From assembly GCA_001942185.1 (NCBI GenBank), contig MKJV01000069.1, forward strand, positions 1-64,000: a stretch of 64,000 nucleotides of DNA. Direction: 5' to 3'. Shown piece after piece: positions 34,499 to 42,528 of this stretch (within the stretch, counting starts at the first letter, position 1; the number at the start of each line of letters is the position of its first letter). The position numbers and the translations under genes were made by a program. The notes below the pieces were generated by a model. It was not told the origin of the DNA and made no database searches. It saw only the letters and a program-made list of their open reading frames with translations. Source of the stretch: Pseudonocardia sp. CNS-004. Lineage in GTDB: Bacteria; Actinomycetota; Actinomycetes; Mycobacteriales; Pseudonocardiaceae.

Positions 34499-35467
34499 GG
34501 CACGGACGGACGGCCGCGCCGCGCTGGACCCGGCCCTGTTCGACGGGAGCGCCGTTCCCGAGGACACCCGCGCGGCGGCGGCCGTGGTCAGGGCGCGGAT
34601 ACCCGGGATCCCCGTGTGGACCGCCGAGCACGCCGGGCCGATCCGGGAGGCCAAGAGGTCGGGCACCGGGCAGTTCCCGCCCGTCGTCCGGTCGCCGCGG
34701 GCGAAGACGATCCGCATCCCCGGGCCCGGCGGGGAACTCGTGCTGCGCGAAATCGCGTCGGAATCACCCACGGGGGTCTACCTGCACATCCATGGTGGTG
34801 GCTGGTTCATGGGCGGGGCCGACCTGCAGGACCACAAGCTCGAGGCACTGGCCGACGACGCAGACCTGGCCTGCGTGAGCGTCGACTACCGCCTCGCGCC
34901 CGAACACCCCTTCCCCGCCGCTCTCGAGGACTGCGTCGCCGCGGCGGCCTGGCTGGCCGAGACCGCACCGCGCAGGTGGGGCACCGACCGCCTCGTGATC
35001 GGCGGCGACTCCGCGGGGGCGCACCTCGCCGCGCTGACGCTGCTGCGGATGCGCGACACGGCAGCCGCCCCCTTCGCCTGCGCGCACCTGATCTTCGGGT
35101 TCTTCGACCTCGCCCTGACCCCGGGCGCCCGGCAGTTCGGTGGGGAGCGCAGCATCCCGCGCACCGCCGACCTGCACGGCTACGTCGACGCGTTCGTCGG
35201 CACCGATCTCGACCGCCGGGCGCCGGGGTCTCGCCGCTCTACGCCGACCTGTCGGGCCTCTGCCCCGCGGCGTTCGTCGTCGGCACCGAGGACGCGTTGC
35301 TCGACGACTCGCTGTTCATGCACATGCGGTGGCTGGCCGCAGGCAATCCGAGCGAGCTGCACGTCTACCCCGGCGCACCGCACAACTTCGTCGCGATGCC
35401 CTGCCGCGCCGCGGCGGATGCACACGCGAGGGCCGTGGCCTTCATCCGCCGCCACATCGGTGCCTGA
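34491..35467 (+). CDS. alpha/beta hydrolase, hormone-sensitive lipase family (frameshifted)
   Basis: About 325 residues. VYLHIHGGGWFMGGADLQDH is the oxyanion HGGG motif; LVIGGDSAGAHLAALTLLR carries the nucleophile Ser in GDSAG. After a one-base shift near 35222 the protein continues VSPLYADLSGLCPAAFVVGTEDALLDDSLF (acid Asp) and LHVYPGAPHNFVAM (catalytic His). The start overlaps the CoA ligase stop. An esterase or lactonase role upstream of CoA activation is plausible, for example releasing the acid that the ligase uses. Confidence 0.88.
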
Positions 35468-35483
35468 GTCGGTCCCCGCCCCG

Positions 35484-36422
35484 TCAATCCACGACGAGGA
35501 CGATCTTCCCGGTCGTGCGCCCGGTCTCGCCGTGAGCGTGCGCGCCGGCGGCCTCGGCGAGCGGGAAGGTCGCCTCGACGTGGACGCGCAACGCGCCCTG
35601 CTCGACGAGCCGGGCGATGGCGCACATGCCCCCGTGGTCGGCTTCGACGAGCAGCCCCTGCAACCGGACGCCCCGGTCGGCGGCCTTCCTCGCGTCGGCG
35701 GCGTCGACGGCCGGGTCGCCCGCCACGAGCGAGATCATCCTGCCGCCCTCCCGCAGGACGTCCAGGAACGGGTGCGCACCTCGCCCGCGAGGGTGTCGAG
35801 GACGACGTCGACGTCGTCGAGGGCCTCGGCGAAGTCCGTGGTCCGGTAGTCGATCAGCTCGTCGGCACCGAGCTCGCGCAGGAGGTCGTGCTTCGCCGCG
35901 CTGGCCGTGCCGATGACGTGCGCACCGCGCGCCTTCGCGATCTGCACCGCCAGGTGGCCGACCCCGCCCGCCGCGGCGTGGATCAGCACCCGCTGGCCGG
36001 GCTGGACGTCCGCCGTGTCGACCAGCGCCTGGTGCGCCGTCAGCGCGGCGAGGGGCAACGCGGCGGCCTGCACGTGGTCCAGGTTCGCCGGCATGCGGGC
36101 GAAGGACCGCGTGGGCGCTTGGCGTACTCGGCGTACGCCCCGGCGCCCCGCGGGTAGGGCAGCATGCCGAACACCTCTCGCCGGGCTCGTACAGGGTGAC
36201 CCCGCCGCCGACCCGTTCGACGACCCCGGCGACGTCCCACCCGAGGACCGGCACCGGTTCCGTCATCCACGGCAGGCCCGCGCGGTGCTTCCAGTCCGTC
36301 GGGTTCACGCCCGCCGCGTGGACCCGGACGACGATCTCCCCCGGGCCCGCGACGGGCTGCGGCCGGGTGACCACGTGGAGCACGTCCGGGCTGCCGAGCA
36401 CGTCCTGGCTGATGGCGCGCAT
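35484..36422 (-). CDS. NADP-dependent zinc-free alcohol dehydrogenase / quinone oxidoreductase (three frameshifts)
   Basis: Medium-chain reductase of about 314 residues without zinc ligands. MRAISQDVLGSPDVLHVVTRPQPV opens the catalytic domain, with VHAAGVNPTDWKHRAG and VLGWDVAGVVERVG. Shifts near 36180 (to FGMLPYPRGAGAYAEYA), 36118 (to PANLDHVQAAALPLAALTAH) and 35778 (to FLDVLREGGRMISLVAGDP) restore the normal order. The coenzyme loop is VLIHAAAGGVGHLAVQIAKARGAHVIGTAS. ATG 36422 is preferred over 36446 because GAAGGTG precedes it. It is divergent from the GlxA-type regulator, which probably controls it. Confidence 0.86.
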   Translation of the reverse strand: MRAISQDVLGSPDVLHVVTRPQPVAGPGEIVVRVHAAGVNPTDWKHRAGLPWMTEPVPVLGWDVAGVVERVGGGVTLYEPGERCSACCPTRGAPGRTPSTPSAHAVLRPHAGEPGPRAGRRVAPRRADGAPGAGRHGGRPARPAGADPRRGGRGRPPGGADREGARCARHRHGQRGEARPPARARCRRADRLPDHGLRRGPRRRRRRPRHPRGRGAHPFLDVLREGGRMISLVAGDPAVDAADARKAADRGVRLQGLLVEADHGGMCAIARLVEQGALRVHVEATFPLAEAAGAHAHGETGRTTGKIVLVVD

Positions 36423-36481
36423 GGTGGCACCTTCGCTTCCGCTCATGATCTCAGTCTGTTGTGGACCCGCGCACGCGACAA

Positions 36482-36495
36482 TGGCAAGATTGCCA
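36482..36495. promoter_or_regulatory. TGGCAA-GA-TTGCCA dyad
   Basis: A perfect 6-2-6 inverted repeat midway in the gap between the dehydrogenase (minus) and the GlxA-type regulator (plus). Its position and symmetry make it a good candidate operator for the regulator. Confidence 0.55.
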
Positions 36496-36550
36496 CTATT
36501 CGATGGGATCCTGCCAGCAGCCGATGATCCCTGATCCAAGGAGCCACACC

Positions 36551-37516
36551 GTGCCGCGAGCGCACCGGGTCGCCGTCCTCGCCATCGACGGGGTGTACCC
36601 GTTCGAACTCGGCATGCCGAGCCGGATCCTCGGCGCCACCGAAGGGCTCTACGAGGTGCTGACCTGCAGCGTCGACGGCCGCCCGGTACGCACGAGCAGC
36701 GACTTCACCATCGCCGTCGAACACGGCCCCGAACTGCTGTCCACCGCCGACACCGTGGTGATCGCGCCGTTCGCCCCGCCCTCCGACGACGCCGAACCGA
36801 TCGTGCCGCAGCTCCCGGAACCGATCGCGGCCGCCTTCCGGCGGATCCGGCCCGGCACCCGGCTCGTGTCCATCTGCACCGGGGCCTTCGTGCTCGCGGC
36901 CGCCGGCCTGCTCGACGGCCGCCCGGCCACCACCCACTGGCAGGCGGCCGAGCCGTTCCGCCGCCTCTTCCCGAAGGTCGACCTGAACCCCGACGTCCTG
37001 TTCGTCGACGACGGCGACGTGCTGACCTCCGCGGGCGCCGCCTCCGGCGTCGACCTGTTCCTGCACCTGCTGCGCACCGACCACGGCAGCGAGATCGCCA
37101 ACCGGGCCGCCCGCCGCTGCGTGGTACCTCCCTGGCGGGACGGCGGGCAGGCGCAGTACATCGAGTCGCCGGTCCCCCGGACCACCCAGGACGGCACCGC
37201 GGCCGCCCGGCAGTGGGCGCTCACGCACCTGCACGAGCCCCTCGCCCTCGCCGATCTCGCCGAGCACGCCCGGATGAGCCTGCGCACCTTCGCCCGCCGC
37301 TTCACCGACGAGGTCGGCACGAGCCCCGGGCGGTGGATCACCCAGCAACGCCTCGCCCGCGCCCGCCACCTCCTCGAATCCAGCGATCTCCCGATCGACG
37401 AGATCGCCGGCGAAGTCGGCTTCGCCACCGGCACGTCGCTGCGCCAACACCTCCACGCCGCGATCGGGGTCTCCCCCCTGGCCTACCGGCGCACCTTCCG
37501 GGCGGAGCGCGCCTGA
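36551..37516 (+). CDS. GlxA family transcriptional regulator (DJ-1/PfpI domain plus AraC HTH)
   Basis: A 321-residue regulator. The N-terminal class I amidotransferase-like domain runs HRVAVLAIDGVYPFELGMPSRILG to VSICTGAFVLAAAGLLDGRPATTHW, where the nucleophile-position Cys of SICTGAF is retained. The C-terminal AraC domain (about residues 225-318) has two helix-turn-helices: LALADLAEHARMSLRTFARRFTDEVGTSPGRWI and LPIDEIAGEVGFATGTSLRQHLHAAIGVSPLAYRR. GTG 36551 is chosen since AAGGAG lies 8 bases upstream. Its 3' end overlaps the convergent MBL gene by 34 bases. Likely activates the divergent dehydrogenase. Confidence 0.93.
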   Translation: MPRAHRVAVLAIDGVYPFELGMPSRILGATEGLYEVLTCSVDGRPVRTSSDFTIAVEHGPELLSTADTVVIAPFAPPSDDAEPIVPQLPEPIAAAFRRIRPGTRLVSICTGAFVLAAAGLLDGRPATTHWQAAEPFRRLFPKVDLNPDVLFVDDGDVLTSAGAASGVDLFLHLLRTDHGSEIANRAARRCVVPPWRDGGQAQYIESPVPRTTQDGTAAARQWALTHLHEPLALADLAEHARMSLRTFARRFTDEVGTSPGRWITQQRLARARHLLESSDLPIDEIAGEVGFATGTSLRQHLHAAIGVSPLAYRRTFRAERA

Positions 37517-38397
37517 CGGGCTCCCACCCGCCACACGTCGCCGTCGGGCTCCAGGAAGACACCGGTGGGACCGGAGAAGTGCGATCCCAGCAGCAGGGCC
37601 CCGCGGTCCGACACCTGCTGCAGCAGTAGCCGTCGCGTGGCCGCGGCCCGTTCCCGATCCCAGCAGAAGTTGTCCCCGACGTTCGGGATCGCGACCTGCA
37701 CGGGATGGTGCAGGGCATCGCCGGTGATCACCGCCTCCTGGCCGTCGGACGAGATCACGACCGCGCAGTGCCCCGGCGTGTGCCCGGGCGCCGCCTCCAG
37801 ACGCACGCCCTCGACGACGACGTGCCCCGGGTCGACGAACCGGGCGAGACCGGCGTCGACGACGGGTTGCACGGAGTCCGCCAGCACGGCGGGGGCGTCA
37901 CCGCGCTCGTCGGCCGACAGGCTCTCGTACTCGGCGTGGGTGAACAGGTACTGCGCCCGGGGGAAGGTGGGTGTCCACACCCCGTCGACCAGCATGGTGT
38001 TCCAGCCGCAGTGGTCGGCGTGCAGGTGCGTGCAGACGACGTAGTCCACGCTCTCCCGCGGACAACCGGCCGCCTCCAGCTGTTCCAGGAAAGGCCCGTC
38101 GAGCATGTGGAGTGCTTCGTAGCCGCGCTGCTTGTCGTTGCCGATGCACGGATCCACCAGGATTCGCACGCCCCGGATCTCCACGACGAACGCCTGGAAA
38201 TTCAGCAGGATGTCGCCGTTCTCGTCGGCGAAGTCCGGGACCAACCAGTCCCGGTATGCCAGGACGTCCGCCCGGCCGGCCTGGATGAACCTCGCCGGAT
38301 CCGCTCGAACGGGCGGCATCTCGAGCACACGGGTGACCTGCGCGGCGCCGATCGACCAGCGGCGGAAGGATTCCACTTCCGTTGTTTCGGGGGGCAT
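37483..38397 (-). CDS. MBL fold metallo-hydrolase
   Basis: A 304-residue metallo-beta-lactamase-fold enzyme. The dinuclear metal motif is THLHADHCGWNTML (H-x-H-x-D-H), with further ligands in APGHTPGHCAVVI, VITGDALHHPVQV and LLGSHFSGPTGVFL. The first 60 residues (RRWSIGAAQVTRVLEMPPV) are typical of a quorum-quenching-lactonase-like clade annotated only as MBL hydrolase. ATG 38397 follows CTAGGAGG. It lies 8 bases after the AhpD-like gene stop, the second gene of that operon. Lactone or thioester hydrolysis in the catabolic cluster is an inference. Confidence 0.9.
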   Translation of the reverse strand: MPPETTEVESFRRWSIGAAQVTRVLEMPPVRADPARFIQAGRADVLAYRDWLVPDFADENGDILLNFQAFVVEIRGVRILVDPCIGNDKQRGYEALHMLDGPFLEQLEAAGCPRESVDYVVCTHLHADHCGWNTMLVDGVWTPTFPRAQYLFTHAEYESLSADERGDAPAVLADSVQPVVDAGLARFVDPGHVVVEGVRLEAAPGHTPGHCAVVISSDGQEAVITGDALHHPVQVAIPNVGDNFCWDRERAAATRRLLLQQVSDRGALLLGSHFSGPTGVFLEPDGDVWRVGARQARSARKVRR

Positions 38398-38405
38398 GAT
38401 TCCTC

Positions 38406-38990
38406 CTAGGACCGGCCGACCTGCATCGCCGCGTCGGCCGCACCCGGCTCCAGCGGCGTGCGGGTGGCCAGTGTGATCCGATTCATCGTCATGTAATAGC
38501 CGATCGCGAGGATCGCCTCGACGATCTCCCGTGCCGTGAGATGGCACGCGACGCGCTCGAGGACCTGGTCCTCGACCGGCCCACCGCGGATCACCTGCCT
38601 CCCGAAGGCCAGCAGGGCGCGGTCTGCCTCGTCGAACTCCCCGGAGCACAGCTGAAGCGCCTCGACGGCCGCCACCATGGCGGGGGTGGCGCCGAGGCCT
38701 TCGGCGATCCGGCGGTGCTGCGACCACACGTACTGGGCACTGTCGATCCGGGCCGCGAGCAGGATCAGCAGCTCGCGGCGCAGAGGTGGGAGCGACTGCG
38801 CCGTCATGACGGCGCGCCCGAGGCCGAGCTGCGGGAGCACGCACGTTTCCGCGTGCGCCATCATGGCGATGATGTGGAGCCGCGCGGGCGCGGCACGCAG
38901 CGCGTCGCCCACGGGGCCAGGCATCGTCTCGACGTCGACCAGCGCCAGCCCGCCCTCGGCGGTGATCTCGGCCGGGATTTCGGCAGCCAT
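38406..38990 (-). CDS. carboxymuconolactone decarboxylase family protein
   Basis: A 194-residue AhpD/CMD-like helical protein: IIAMMAHAETCVLPQLGLGRAVMTAQSLPPLRRELLILLAARIDSAQYVWSQHRRIAEGLG. The canonical C-x-x-C is replaced: AQYVWSQH stands where CxxCxxxH occurs in AhpD, so a peroxidase role is unlikely and a CMD-like or novel lyase role more plausible. First gene of a minus-strand operon with the MBL hydrolase. The 52-bp element ends 87 bases upstream. Confidence 0.85.
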   Translation of the reverse strand: MAAEIPAEITAEGGLALVDVETMPGPVGDALRAAPARLHIIAMMAHAETCVLPQLGLGRAVMTAQSLPPLRRELLILLAARIDSAQYVWSQHRRIAEGLGATPAMVAAVEALQLCSGEFDEADRALLAFGRQVIRGGPVEDQVLERVACHLTAREIVEAILAIGYYMTMNRITLATRTPLEPGAADAAMQVGRS

Positions 38991-39077
38991 ACGAGGTCCT
39001 TTCCGGTGGGCGCACCGCCGGCGCGACGGGTTCTGCGCTCATCGGCGGAGCTCGACCGTAACCGGCCGTGGGCGATG

Positions 39078-39129
39078 GCGACCAATACCTGCTGCTTATC
39101 GCAGCCATGCCGGCATCGATGCTTGTTGC
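39078..39129 (-). promoter_or_regulatory. 52-bp repeated element, copy 2 (between AhpD-like and MFS genes)
   Basis: Inverted copy of the element at 28943-28994: the 20-base part GGCATGGCTGCGATAAGCAG is identical, and the flanking GCAACAA, GTATT and GTCGC blocks keep exact spacing. It lies in the 230-base gap between the AhpD-like/MBL operon (minus) and the MHS transporter operon (plus), so it may serve both. Confidence 0.65.
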
Positions 39130-39220
39130 GGACAGGGATCCGTGGTTGACTTTTTCACACTGATTCGGCGTGACACTTACTTTCTGCGATGATACCGCCG
39201 AGGACCGAAGGAGTTCCTTG

Positions 39221-40621
39221 ATGGAAAACACCGGAACCGCAGCTGCGGATCGGCGGCGACAACAGCGCCGTGTCGTGCTCGCCACGGGCGTCGGCACGAC
39301 GATCGAATGGTTCGACTTCTTCATCTACGCCCAGGCCGCCGCACTCGTCTTCGGCCCGGTTTTCTTCGCGGCGCTGGGCCCGTCGGCGGGATTGCTGGTG
39401 TCGTTGGCGACGATCGGGATCAGCTTCCTGTTCCGGCCGCTGGGCGCCGTGATCGCCGGCCACTACGGCGACAAGGTGGGCCGGCGGCAGGTGCTGGTGG
39501 TCAGCCTGTTCCTGATGGGCGGCGCGACGACGCTCATCGGAATCCTCCCCACGCCGGCGGCGATCGGCGTCGTCGCCCCCGTGCTGCTCCTGCTGCTGCG
39601 CATCGTGCAGGGATTGTCCGCCGGCGCCGAATGGGGCGGAGCCGCGCTCATGGCCGTCGAATCGGCGCCCACCGACCGTCGGGCACGCTATGGATCCGCA
39701 CCGCAGCAGGGCGCCCCGCTCGGGCTGATCCTCGCCACCGGGTGCTTCGCACTGATGACGGTCGTGGCGCCGGACGACGAGGCGTTCCTGAGTTGGGGAT
39801 GGCGGGTTCCGTTCCTGTTCAGCGCCGTGCTGGTCGTCGTCGGCTACTTCATCCGCCGTCGCGTCGAGGAGTCCCCGACCTTCGTCGAGATGTCCCGTGG
39901 AGGCCAGGTGCGCAAGGCGCCGGTCGGCGTGCTGTTCCGCACCCGGCCTGCGCTGGTCATCGTGGCTGCGCTCGCGTTCGCGGCCAACAGCGCCGCGTCG
40001 TACATCGTGGCGGGCGGCTTCCTGCAGAACTACCTGACCGCACCCGGACACCCCGGACAGCTCTCCAGGACCACCGTGCTGATGGTGGTGACGCTGTCGG
40101 GGCTGTCGTGGCTCGTCGTGCTGCACTTCGCCGCCGTGGTCTCCGACCGGATCGGCCGTCGGACCACCTTCGTGATCGGCTGGATCGCGCTGGCCGCCAC
40201 GACGTTCCCACTGCTGCTCGCGATGGACAGCGGCAGCGTCGTCGTGCTCTTCGTGGCGGTCACCGCCTACATGTGGGCCGTCATGATCAACTCGGGCCCG
40301 CTGGCGGCCTACCTGGCCGAGCTGTTCCCGGCCGAGATCCGCTACTCCGGAGTCGCACTCGCGTACGCCTTCGGCTCGATCTTCGGCGGCGCCTTCGCCC
40401 CGATGATCGCCACCGCCCTCTACACCGGGACCGGCTCGCTGTACTCGGTCGGGTGGTACGTCGTCGGCATCGTCGCCGTGAGCCTCACCTGCACCCTGCT
40501 GCTGCGCGACCGCTCGGGCGTCGACCTCGGCCCGGGGTCCGGGGCATACGACGGGTCCTCGTTCGTCTTCGGACGCCGCGCGGGCCACTCCGAGCACGAC
40601 CGGTCGACGGTGGCGTCGTGA
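39221..40621 (+). CDS. MFS transporter, metabolite:H+ symporter (MHS) family
   Basis: A 466-residue carrier with twelve predicted helices. RVVLATGVGTTIEWFDFFIYAQAAALVF is the MHS signature; HYGDKVGRRQVLVVSLF the loop 2-3 motif; RIVQGLSAGAEWGGAAL and AELFPAEIRYSGVALAYAFGSIFGGAFAP are typical of benzoate/shikimate/alpha-ketoglutarate-type carriers. ATG 39221 follows GAAGGAG with 7-base spacing. Its stop overlaps the MaoC gene (GTGA). It probably imports the acid that this catabolic cluster degrades. A second MHS carrier at 23275-24615 belongs to a different operon. Confidence 0.92.
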   Translation: MENTGTAAADRRRQQRRVVLATGVGTTIEWFDFFIYAQAAALVFGPVFFAALGPSAGLLVSLATIGISFLFRPLGAVIAGHYGDKVGRRQVLVVSLFLMGGATTLIGILPTPAAIGVVAPVLLLLLRIVQGLSAGAEWGGAALMAVESAPTDRRARYGSAPQQGAPLGLILATGCFALMTVVAPDDEAFLSWGWRVPFLFSAVLVVVGYFIRRRVEESPTFVEMSRGGQVRKAPVGVLFRTRPALVIVAALAFAANSAASYIVAGGFLQNYLTAPGHPGQLSRTTVLMVVTLSGLSWLVVLHFAAVVSDRIGRRTTFVIGWIALAATTFPLLLAMDSGSVVVLFVAVTAYMWAVMINSGPLAAYLAELFPAEIRYSGVALAYAFGSIFGGAFAPMIATALYTGTGSLYSVGWYVVGIVAVSLTCTLLLRDRSGVDLGPGSGAYDGSSFVFGRRAGHSEHDRSTVAS

Positions 40622-41124
40622 GCAGCGACGACACCGCGGTGACGGCACGGCCCCGGGGCATCTTCCGGCGGGAGACGAAGGGGTTCTCGGCCACGCCGGT
40701 GACTGTCCGGGTCGAACGCGGCCGGGTCGTGACCTTCGCCCGGCTGCTGGGCGAGACGGATCCCGTCTGCAGCGACGTCGCCGCGGCGCGCGCACAGGGT
40801 CATCCGGACGTCGTCGCTCCGCCGTCGTTCCCCATGGTGGTCGAGATGCTGGCGCACGAGGAGCGCAGCAGGCAGGGCGCGCCGAACCCGACGGAGGTGA
40901 TCGGCTGCGACTTCCGCCGCCTGCTCCACGGGGAGCAGCACCACACCTACGAGGGCCTCGTCTACGCGGGGGACGAGGTGTCGGTCGAGACCACGGTCGT
41001 GGACTTCTACGACAAGCGCGGGGGCCTCCTGGAGTTCGTCATCCTGGAGTCGACCATCCACCACGACGACCGCGGAGTGCTCGTCCGGGCCAGGCGGACC
41101 CTCCTGCACCGGCTGGCCCGATGA
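40618..41124 (+). CDS. MaoC-like dehydratase, N-terminal-type hotdog protein (FAS1/HadA-like)
   Basis: A 168-residue hotdog-fold protein: VTVRVERGRVVTFARLLGETDPVCSD and AAARAQGHPDVVAPPSFPMVVEM correspond to the non-catalytic N-terminal half of two-part R-specific hydratases. The strand YEGLVYAGDEVSVETTVVDFYDKRGGLLEFVILESTI follows. The GTG start overlaps the transporter stop and its own stop overlaps the next gene (ATGA). Together with that partner it should form a HadA-HadB-like heterodimer that hydrates or dehydrates a CoA ester. Confidence 0.88.
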   Translation: MSSDDTAVTARPRGIFRRETKGFSATPVTVRVERGRVVTFARLLGETDPVCSDVAAARAQGHPDVVAPPSFPMVVEMLAHEERSRQGAPNPTEVIGCDFRRLLHGEQHHTYEGLVYAGDEVSVETTVVDFYDKRGGLLEFVILESTIHHDDRGVLVRARRTLLHRLAR

Positions 41125-41546
41125 GTGAGCCCGCGCCCGGCACCGTGCTGCCGGCACTGACCTTCGGACCGATCTCGCGCACCCTGCTGGCGCTCTACGC
41201 CGGCGTCTCGGGCGACCACGACCCGGTCCACATCGACATCGACTTCGCCAGGGAGGCAGGGCTGCCCGATGTGTTCGCCCACGGGATGCTCTCCTTCGGC
41301 GTGCTGTCCCGCGTGGTCACCCGGTGGTCCGGGGTGGCGGGCCTGCGCTCCTTGCGGGCGCGCTTCGTCTCGATCACGCACGTCCACGACCTGATCACCT
41401 GCCGCGGCACGGTGGCCGAGTACCTGGACGAGGCCGGAGAGCGGAGGGCCAGGATCGACCTGGTCGTGACCGCACAGGACGGCCGACCGACGCTCACCGG
41501 CGAGGCTGTCGTCGCCGTCGACGGGCTCCGGGATCGGCCGGCATGA
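41121..41546 (+). CDS. MaoC-like dehydratase, catalytic hotdog subunit (HadB-like)
   Basis: A 141-residue hotdog protein carrying the hydratase 2 motif: YAGVSGDHDPVHIDIDFAREAGLPDVFAHGMLSFGVLSRVV, with catalytic Asp and His in the D-x-x-P-x-H motif (DHDPVHID) and FAHGML after it. ATG 41121 overlaps the preceding stop. It supplies the active site to the upstream HadA-like partner. Being coupled to an MHS carrier, the pair likely acts in breakdown of the imported acid rather than in mycolic or fatty acid synthesis; this is inferred from context. Confidence 0.9.
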   Translation: MSEPAPGTVLPALTFGPISRTLLALYAGVSGDHDPVHIDIDFAREAGLPDVFAHGMLSFGVLSRVVTRWSGVAGLRSLRARFVSITHVHDLITCRGTVAEYLDEAGERRARIDLVVTAQDGRPTLTGEAVVAVDGLRDRPA

Positions 41547-41562
41547 GGGCGAGGTCGGCGCG

Positions 41563-42411
41563 TTACTCGCGGACCCGGGCATCCATCGTGGGCGGCGCGT
41601 CACCGCTGTCCGCGCCCAGACCGGCGAGCAGGCGCAGCCCGTCCTCGGCGGGGCTGCCGGGCGCCGCGGACAGCACCAGCAGCTCCATGCCCGATTCGCC
41701 GGGGAGTGCGAAGTTCTCCTGGTGCAGTTCCAGCAATCCGACCAGTGGGTGCCGGAACGCCTTGCGTCCATGGGTGCGGGCGCGTACGTCCGCGCGGGCC
41801 CAGAGGCGGCGGAAGCGTTCGCTGCCCATCGCCAGCTCGCCGATGAGCGAGGCCAGGCGGGGGTCGTCGGGGTACTTGCCGGCGGCCAGGCGCAGGTGCC
41901 CGACGACGTCGAGGGTGCACGTGTCCCAGTCCGCGTAGAAGCCGCGCTCGGACTCCTCGAGGAAGATGTGCCGGGCGGTGTTCAGGCCCGGCATCGGCCT
42001 GCCGTAGAGCAGGCGGGCGATGCGGTTCCCGGCGAGCACGTCCAGGCGGTGGTCCATGATCAGCGCTGGTGCGTCGACGACCAGGTCGAGGACGCGGTGC
42101 AGCTCGGGCCGGACCCGCCCGCCCGGCGCCTTCGCGCGGCGGCGGCGCTGCCGGGCGAGCCGGTAGAGGTGCCCGCGTTCGGTCTCGTCGAGGCCGAGGA
42201 CGCCGGCGAGCGCGTCGAGGACCTGTTCGGAGGGCTGGGTCGCGCGGCCCTGCTCCAGGCGCACGTAGTAGTCGACGCTGACTCCCGACAGGTGCGCGAC
42301 GTCTTCGCGGCGCAGGCCCTCGACCCGGCGCCGCCGGTCGGTGGGGATGCCGACGACCGCCGGGTCGACCCGCGCGCGCCGGGTACGCAGGAAGCCCGCG
42401 AGATCGTCCAT
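41563..42411 (-). CDS. helix-turn-helix regulator, XRE/MmyB-like
   Basis: A 282-residue regulator. FLRTRRARVDPAVVGIPTDRRRRVEGLRREDVAHLSGVSVDYYVRLEQGR is the XRE HTH in its actinobacterial form. The C-terminal MmyB-like ligand domain includes DAPALIMDHRLDVLAGNRIARLLYG and GKYPDDPRLASLIGELAMGSERFRRLWARADV. MmyB domains can bind fatty-acid-like ligands. It is divergent from a quinone reductase gene across a 117-base gap with a TCCTG-N7-CAGGA dyad, a pairing repeatedly seen for this regulator type. Confidence 0.92.
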   Translation of the reverse strand: MDDLAGFLRTRRARVDPAVVGIPTDRRRRVEGLRREDVAHLSGVSVDYYVRLEQGRATQPSEQVLDALAGVLGLDETERGHLYRLARQRRRRAKAPGGRVRPELHRVLDLVVDAPALIMDHRLDVLAGNRIARLLYGRPMPGLNTARHIFLEESERGFYADWDTCTLDVVGHLRLAAGKYPDDPRLASLIGELAMGSERFRRLWARADVRARTHGRKAFRHPLVGLLELHQENFALPGESGMELLVLSAAPGSPAEDGLRLLAGLGADSGDAPPTMDARVRE

Positions 42412-42448
42412 GCCCCCAGTATCGCCTCGGCGGTGCCGGTGAAGGTGG

Positions 42449-42465
42449 TCCTGCGATTACCAGGA
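42449..42465. promoter_or_regulatory. TCCTG-CGATTAC-CAGGA dyad
   Basis: A 5-7-5 inverted repeat with an AT-rich centre in the gap between the MmyB-like regulator and the quinone reductase. Likely operator of the regulator, by position and symmetry. Confidence 0.5.
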
Positions 42466-42528
42466 AGTCCCGTCCGACGGAAGCGGCGCCCCTGAACGCC
42501 GGGCGCCGCGGCACCCAGGATCGACGGC

